Translations under genes and position numbers: made by a program
Shown here: piece after piece, positions 59,698 through 64,000 of the stretch
Numbering within the stretch: the stretch's first letter is position 1
How the letters are laid out: each line of letters begins with the position of its first letter
The notes under the pieces: model-generated
Seen by the model: the letters and a program-made list of their open reading frames with translations, nothing else
Told to the model about the DNA's origin: nothing
Databases searched by the model: none
Assembly (NCBI GenBank): GCA_964577665.1
Contig: CAZOBD010000002.1
Coordinates: forward strand, 1-64,000
Reading direction: 5' to 3'
From: CAYVTD01 sp964577665
GTDB taxonomy: Bacteria > Bacteroidota > Ignavibacteria > Kapaibacteriales > UBA2268
DNA length: 64,000 bases

Positions 59698-61377
59698 ATG
59701 TCCGGCAAAAACAGAGTAATATTTTCGTGCAGCGGCTTGTCTAAGACCTTCGATGAGGACTATCTTTTCGAAGATATTTCATTCGGGATGGAGGAAGGCG
59801 AGCGATTGGGCGTCATCGGCAAAAACGGCGTGGGCAAAACCACCCTTCTCAGCATCATCGCCGGCAGGGAAACGCCCGACCGCGGCGAAGTCGTGCTAAA
59901 CGGCTCCATCCGCTTTGAATATCTCGAGCAGCGCCCGCAATTCGACAGCCACGACCTTGTCCTCGACTCCGTAATGAGCAGCAAACCGCTTCTTTACAGC
60001 TATTTACAAAAACATAAGGAGCTATGCGCCGAATTGGAGAGGAATTTTGACCGCGGGAAATCGAAAATGCTGGAGGGGGTCATCCAGAAAATAGATAATC
60101 TGGACGGCTGGAGCCTCGAGGCGGAGTCGCGGAAAGTTCTGTCGATGCTGGGAATAGATGATTTCTATAAAAATGTGCATGATATGAGCGGCGGACAGCG
60201 TAAGCGGGTGGCTCTGGCGCGTGCAATTGTCTCAGAACCCGATCTGCTGATTCTTGACGAGCCTACGAACCACCTCGATGCAGATTCGGTGCAGTGGCTT
60301 CAAGACCGGCTGCAGAACAGCGGCATTTCGCTTCTGCTCGTAACGCATGACAGGTATTTTCTGGATGCTGTTTCGACGAGAATTGTGGAAATAGATAAGA
60401 ACAGAATCTTTTCATATCCGGGTAATTACGAGAAATATTTAGAACATAAGGAAGCATACACGCAGGCAAAAGAAGCGGAAAACGAACATACGCGCTCAAC
60501 TCTCCGCAAAGAGCTTGCATGGCTGCAGCGCGGCGCTAAAGCCCGCCGCACAAAGCAGAAAAGCCGCATCGACTGGATAAGCCGCATGAGCGCGGAATCG
60601 AAAAAAGAAGAAGAAAAGAAGATAAAGATAGAGCTGGGAACGGCAAATCTCGGCAAAAGGATAATAGAAGCCTTTAATATCGGNNNNNNNNNNNNNNNNN
60701 NNNNNNNNNNNNNNNNNNNNNNNNNNNNNNNNNNNNNNNNNNNNNNNNNNNNNNNNNNNNNNNNNNNNNNNNNNNNNNNNNNNCAGCACACTTCTTTGAT
60801 TTCAACGCTTTCCGGCGGTGAGAAAAGACGGCTGGGTCTGCTGAGAGTTCTTATGGGCAATCCGAATGTTTTGTTTTTAGACGAGCCGACAAATGATTTG
60901 GATATAAACACTTTGCATGCTCTTGAAAATTATCTGGAGGATTTTCACGGCGTATTGCTCATTGTTTCCCACGACAGGGCATTCCTTGATAAAATGGTGG
61001 ATTATATTTACGCTTTCGACGGAAAAGGAAACATAAAGGAATATCCCGGAAATTATTCCAACTACTTAGAAAAGAAAGAAATTGAAGAACGAAATAAACA
61101 TTCGGATAGAATAATTAAGGAAGATTCCAGAAAAGAGCATAAGGAAAATCAACCCAAAAAGAAACTATCATACAAGGAACAGAGAGAAATAAATAGGCTG
61201 GAAGAAGAGATACCCCTGCTTGAAAATCAGAAAAAAGAGCTGCAGGAGTATATAAATTCAGGGAATGTTAGTGATTATAAATTATTGGAAGAGAAAAGCA
61301 GCGAACTGGTAAGGCTCGAAGAAAAGATTGACGAGCTTACTTTAAAATGGCTTGAAATCGGCGAATCTTTGGAGTGA
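59698..61377 (+). CDS. ABC-F ATPase (Uup-like), interrupted by assembly gap
   Basis: Soluble twin-ATPase protein acting on the ribosome or nucleic acid. First nucleotide-binding domain: Walker A IGKNGVGKTTLL, signature MSGGQRKRVALARA, Walker B LLILDEPTNHLD and the switch His in LLVTHDRYFLD. A P-site linker helix pair follows. The second domain resumes after the N run with LSGGEKRRLGLLRVL and FLDEPTNDLD, and the C-terminal coiled coil (about 480-559) is typical of Uup. The N run (60684-60783) hides the second Walker A. The family needs roughly 110 residues between IEAFNI and LSGGE but only about 42 fit, so the gap is really about 300 bases. Codon use is GC-rich before the gap and AT-rich after. 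Confidence 0.9.
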   Translation: MSGKNRVIFSCSGLSKTFDEDYLFEDISFGMEEGERLGVIGKNGVGKTTLLSIIAGRETPDRGEVVLNGSIRFEYLEQRPQFDSHDLVLDSVMSSKPLLYSYLQKHKELCAELERNFDRGKSKMLEGVIQKIDNLDGWSLEAESRKVLSMLGIDDFYKNVHDMSGGQRKRVALARAIVSEPDLLILDEPTNHLDADSVQWLQDRLQNSGISLLLVTHDRYFLDAVSTRIVEIDKNRIFSYPGNYEKYLEHKEAYTQAKEAENEHTRSTLRKELAWLQRGAKARRTKQKSRIDWISRMSAESKKEEEKKIKIELGTANLGKRIIEAFNIXXXXXXXXXXXXXXXXXXXXXXXXXXXXXXXXXXQHTSLISTLSGGEKRRLGLLRVLMGNPNVLFLDEPTNDLDINTLHALENYLEDFHGVLLIVSHDRAFLDKMVDYIYAFDGKGNIKEYPGNYSNYLEKKEIEERNKHSDRIIKEDSRKEHKENQPKKKLSYKEQREINRLEEEIPLLENQKKELQEYINSGNVSDYKLLEEKSSELVRLEEKIDELTLKWLEIGESLE

Positions 61378-61406
61378 GACGTTTTTTTGTTTAATAGATT
61401 CGAAAG

Positions 61407-61438
61407 ATGTCCAACATCTCGGAGATGTTGGACATCTG
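61407..61438. repeat. Dispersed palindrome, second copy
   Basis: GATGTCCAACATC/GATGTTGGACATC arms, nearly identical to 30837-30868. It lies between the ABC-F and miaB genes and could act as a weak terminator; no long T run. Confidence 0.75.
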
Positions 61439-61475
61439 ATAATCGAATAATCGTAAATTAGTAATTAACATAAAT

Positions 61476-62795
61476 TTGAACAATACTAAAAAAATATACA
61501 TAGAAACCTACGGCTGCCAGATGAATCTGAACGATACGGAAATCGTTTCATCTATCCTTTCTAACGGCGGTTATGAATTAACAGAAAATATCGACGAAGC
61601 CGATGGTATTTTTCTTAACACATGCTCAGTTCGTGAAAATGCCGAAAAGCGAATCACGGAAAGGCTGAAGCACTTAAAGCCTTACAAGCGGAAAAAGCCT
61701 GATTTGCTCATAGGTATTCTCGGCTGTATGGCTGAAAGACTTAGAGCAAAACTTCTTAATGAATCTGAAATTTTGGATCTCGTGGTCGGTCCCGACGAAT
61801 ACCGCAGAATAAATACTTTGATAGATACAGCATATCATGGTGAAAAAGGCATTGCAGTAAAGCTGAGCAGAGTTGAAACGTATGACGACATAGCGCCTCT
61901 CAGAAAAGAGGGAATTTCGGCTTGGCTTTCGATTATGAGAGGATGCAACAATTTCTGTTCATACTGCGTAGTGCCCTACACACGCGGCAGGGAAAGATCC
62001 AGACCTATAGAATCACTCATTAAGGAAGTGCATAATTTAAAAGAAGAAGGCTATAAAGAGATTACTCTTTTGGGGCAGAACGTAAACAGCTATAAATGTC
62101 CCATTACTGGAAAAAGCTTTCCGGATTTGCTGAAAGAAACGGCACAGTCTGCTCAAGATGTCAGAATAAGATACACAACATCAAATCCAAAAGACATGAG
62201 CGATGAACTCATTGAAACTATGGCAGAGCATGAAAATATCTGCAAACACATTCATCTGCCGGTTCAATCGGGATCTAATCATATTCTTGAAAAAATGAAA
62301 AGGGGATATACTGCCCGACATTATCTTGATAGAATCTCTAAGATAAAAGAAACAATGCCCGGTATATCTCTTACAACTGACATTATTGCAGGATTTCCAG
62401 GTGAAACAGAAGAAGACCATAAAAAAACACTTGAATTGATTGATATAGTCCGGTATGACGGCGCTTTCATGTTCCGCTACTCCCCGAGGGAAGGCACAAG
62501 AGCATTTAAGCTGGAAGATGATGTACCGGAAAAAGAAAAAATCCGCCGCTTGAACGAAATAATATTCCTCCAGCAGAGTATATCAAAAGAACGCAATTTT
62601 AAAGAAATCGGCAAAGAACATGAGATTTTAGTTGAGGGTCCCAGCAAGAAAAATCCTTATGAATGGCAGGGCAGAACAGGTACGAATAAAGTTGTGATTT
62701 TTCCTTTAAGTGAAACTGATATTAAAATCGGGGATATTGTAAGTGTTAATATTATTAGATCAACCAGCGCAACGCTTTTTGGAGAAATCGCTTAG
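61476..62795 (+). CDS. miaB: tRNA-2-methylthio-N6-dimethylallyladenosine synthase MiaB
   Basis: Radical SAM methylthiotransferase that modifies A37 in tRNAs reading UNN codons. 439 residues. N-terminal cluster cysteines Cys14 (YGCQMN), Cys50 (NTCSVRE) and Cys84 (GCMAER). Radical SAM cluster CNNFCSYC with VVPYTRGRERSR after it. C-terminal TRAM domain from about residue 375. It starts with TTG; there is no ATG before the first cysteine motif. Distinct from RimO and MtaB by the CSVRENAE and RGRERSR motifs. Confidence 0.95.
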   Translation: MNNTKKIYIETYGCQMNLNDTEIVSSILSNGGYELTENIDEADGIFLNTCSVRENAEKRITERLKHLKPYKRKKPDLLIGILGCMAERLRAKLLNESEILDLVVGPDEYRRINTLIDTAYHGEKGIAVKLSRVETYDDIAPLRKEGISAWLSIMRGCNNFCSYCVVPYTRGRERSRPIESLIKEVHNLKEEGYKEITLLGQNVNSYKCPITGKSFPDLLKETAQSAQDVRIRYTTSNPKDMSDELIETMAEHENICKHIHLPVQSGSNHILEKMKRGYTARHYLDRISKIKETMPGISLTTDIIAGFPGETEEDHKKTLELIDIVRYDGAFMFRYSPREGTRAFKLEDDVPEKEKIRRLNEIIFLQQSISKERNFKEIGKEHEILVEGPSKKNPYEWQGRTGTNKVVIFPLSETDIKIGDIVSVNIIRSTSATLFGEIA

Positions 62796-62806
62796 CCATT
62801 TATTTT

Positions 62807-63148
62807 CTGTAGATGGACTCCAATTTCAAAGTTGTTTCCATCTGAAAGCGATATAAACAGAAAGTCATGTATGTCATTCCGCACTTGATGCGGAATCTCA
62901 CGTTATGAAAATCACTGTAACTTGAGATGCTGAAACGAGTTCAGCATGACAAGAATCGGTTTTCAAAGATAAAAGGTCTGTAGATGGACTCCAATTTCAA
63001 AGTGGTGTCCATCTGAAAGCGATATAAACAGAAAGTCATGTATGTCATTCCGCACTTGATGCGGAATCTCACGTTATGAAAATCACTGTAACTTGAGATG
63101 CTGAAACGAGTTTTCGGCATGACAGATATGCGGATTTTATATGTTAAA
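62807..63148. repeat. 171-bp tandem duplication
   Basis: Two direct copies starting at 62807 and 62978, almost identical for about 150 bases. Each holds a hairpin (AGATGGACTCC/GGTGTCCATCT, 62811-62842 in copy 1; copy 2 pairs better) and a second palindrome, ATTCCGCACTTGATGCGGAAT. The rest of the duplicated segment is non-coding. Copies of the CGGAATGACA motif occur singly at 45416-45425. Confidence 0.9.
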
Positions 63149-63149
63149 A

Positions 63150-63380
63150 AAAAATAAACAGATGAAACACCCATGATTTGGGAAAACACCCAAGGGGACG
63201 ATTATTTTTAGTAGATTTGCCATATATTGAAGAAAAATATTGAAAAAAAGTAATGTAAATTAAAAACCGGAAGAGACCCCACCCCCGCCCTCCCCAAGGG
63301 GAGGGAGCAAGATCATTGAATTCCATCCCTTTGGGAAGGGTTAGAGTGGGGCTTAAAATAAACAGATGAAAAATAAACAG
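63150..63380. repeat. Composite dispersed repeat, copy 2
   Basis: Same outer blocks as 1-240: AATAAACAGATGAAA with CCCATGATT, and the GC-rich inverted repeat with CCCTCCCCAAGGGGAGGG. The central part is different and lacks the TTCCCAAA palindrome. It ends with two copies of AATAAACAGATGAA, directly before the glycosyltransferase ATG. Confidence 0.75.
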
Positions 63381-64000
63381 ATGAACAAAAAAATAAACAT
63401 ACTTTACGTAAGCCACTTTCCTCACTTAAGAATGGGCGGACAGAGAAGCATGACACATCTGATTGAAAATCTGGACAGAAACATATTTCGCCCCTATGCC
63501 CTATGCCCTAAACGCGGCGAGCTTTCAGAAAAACTTGAAAGCATCGGCTGTAAATGCTTTTTCATGCCGCTTTACAGCATAAAACCTAAATATATTTTTA
63601 AGATTATCCCCATACCAATTAAAATAAGAAAGATACTAAAAGAGCAAAAAATTGATATAGTACATCCTGATTTCACTGCCGACACTTTTCTCTGCGGACT
63701 GGCAAAGCAGGGAGTCAAAACGAAAATGGTCTGGCATGTCCGGTGGAATGAAAAATTTGCAAAAGACAGAATACACGGAAAACTGGCAGATGCAATCATA
63801 GGTGTTTCAAAGGCTTCGGGAAGACGTTTTGTCGAATATCCTGATATTTATAATAAATTCAAAGTTATTTATAACGGGGTTGACACGGATGTTTTCAAAC
63901 CTGTTGATGACAAAAGCAAAATAAGAAAAGAATTGGGCATGCCTTCGGATAAATTCGTATTGATTTTTGCGGGAGTTTTTAAAGAAGGAAAAGGTATTTA
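63381..64000 (+). CDS. Family 4 glycosyltransferase, partial (runs off the window)
   Basis: The first 206 residues are visible. The N-terminus ILYVSHFPHLRMGGQRSMTHLIENL has the glycine-rich loop of GT4/GT-B enzymes. Acceptor domain to about 165, then VIYNGVDTDVFKP at the domain junction and FVLIFAGVFKEGKG, the start of the donor-binding domain. The rest lies beyond the window edge. Likely part of a second surface-glycan locus. Confidence 0.88.
   Translation, partial: MNKKINILYVSHFPHLRMGGQRSMTHLIENLDRNIFRPYALCPKRGELSEKLESIGCKCFFMPLYSIKPKYIFKIIPIPIKIRKILKEQKIDIVHPDFTADTFLCGLAKQGVKTKMVWHVRWNEKFAKDRIHGKLADAIIGVSKASGRRFVEYPDIYNKFKVIYNGVDTDVFKPVDDKSKIRKELGMPSDKFVLIFAGVFKEGKGI

Noticed and set aside
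59293..59708. Minus-strand repeat peptides over palindrome array E
   Set aside because: Period 42 is a multiple of three, so frames stay open by chance; they cross an N run.

Overview
The window looks like a chromosome segment of a Gram-negative member of the Bacteroidota/Chlorobiota (FCB) group, possibly from an uncultured lineage such as the Ignavibacteria/Kapabacteria side. The evidence is: two proteins ending in type IX secretion (T9SS) C-terminal sorting domains, a PorV/PorQ-type outer-membrane protein, a TonB receptor with an N-terminal carboxypeptidase-regulatory-like domain, an OmpA-type barrel protein, KdsC (lipopolysaccharide Kdo synthesis), and promoters of the TTTG-N20-TAnnTTTG type. 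The sequence is AT-rich. It carries four runs of exactly 100 N; three of them fall inside tandem repeats, so they are probably assembly gaps of unknown true size.

Layout. 0-0.3 kb: a dispersed composite repeat that recurs at 63.1-63.4 kb. 0.3-6.7 kb: orphan umuC, an MltB-like lytic transglycosylase, an Ig-domain T9SS cargo, a rhomboid-like membrane protein and a deoxyhypusine-synthase-like enzyme. 6.7-12.0 kb: two glycosyltransferases, gmd, fcl and a class II aldolase, i.e. GDP-L-fucose supply and surface polysaccharide. 12.0-13.1 kb: non-coding, with a 21-bp tandem array and a MITE-like inverted repeat. 13.1-16.2 kb: a WspD/WspE-like signalling pair. 16.4-18.7 kb: a methyltransferase and pyruvate kinase. 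18.7-21.3 kb: an integron-like run of small minus-strand cassettes (broken lipoprotein, UPF0175/DUF3368 toxin-antitoxin, membrane protein, truncated PIN toxin with intact antitoxin). 21.4-26.6 kb: a TPR/AraC membrane regulator, VapBC, two adjoining 21-bp arrays in opposite orientation, and a Cache histidine kinase. 26.7-30.8 kb: prmA-ppx-lipoprotein, then kdsC, YtxH and DUF948-like genes. 30.9-37.1 kb: TonB receptor, His-rich membrane protein, OprB-like porin, a GT-C glycosyltransferase and tRNA-Thr(UGU). 37.1-38.8 kb: integrase-like and transposase remnants and a PIN toxin-antitoxin pair. 39.1-42.4 kb: gatE-gatD, the archaeal-type tRNA-dependent amidotransferase. 42.6-51.1 kb: minus-strand housekeeping genes including PorQ-like, thioesterase, HD, TauE, GT-C/TPR, parB, parA and NUDIX. 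51.2-57.7 kb: a large T9SS VWA protein, an OmpA-family protein and 3-methyladenine glycosylase. 57.8-59.7 kb: another 21-bp array, a helical/FN3 protein and a 42-bp palindrome array. 59.7-64 kb: an ABC-F ATPase interrupted by a gap, miaB, a 171-bp tandem duplication and the start of a glycosyltransferase.

The most unusual features are: (i) four non-coding arrays with a strict 21-bp period that share a roughly 10-bp core (CATCAKAAGC in one orientation) but differ in the rest of the unit, with a 42-bp (2 x 21) palindrome array nearby; (ii) a complete archaeal-type gatDE pair; (iii) a stand-alone deoxyhypusine-synthase homologue; (iv) the cassette-like run with shared boundary repeats. No CRISPR array, rRNA or complete insertion sequence was seen.
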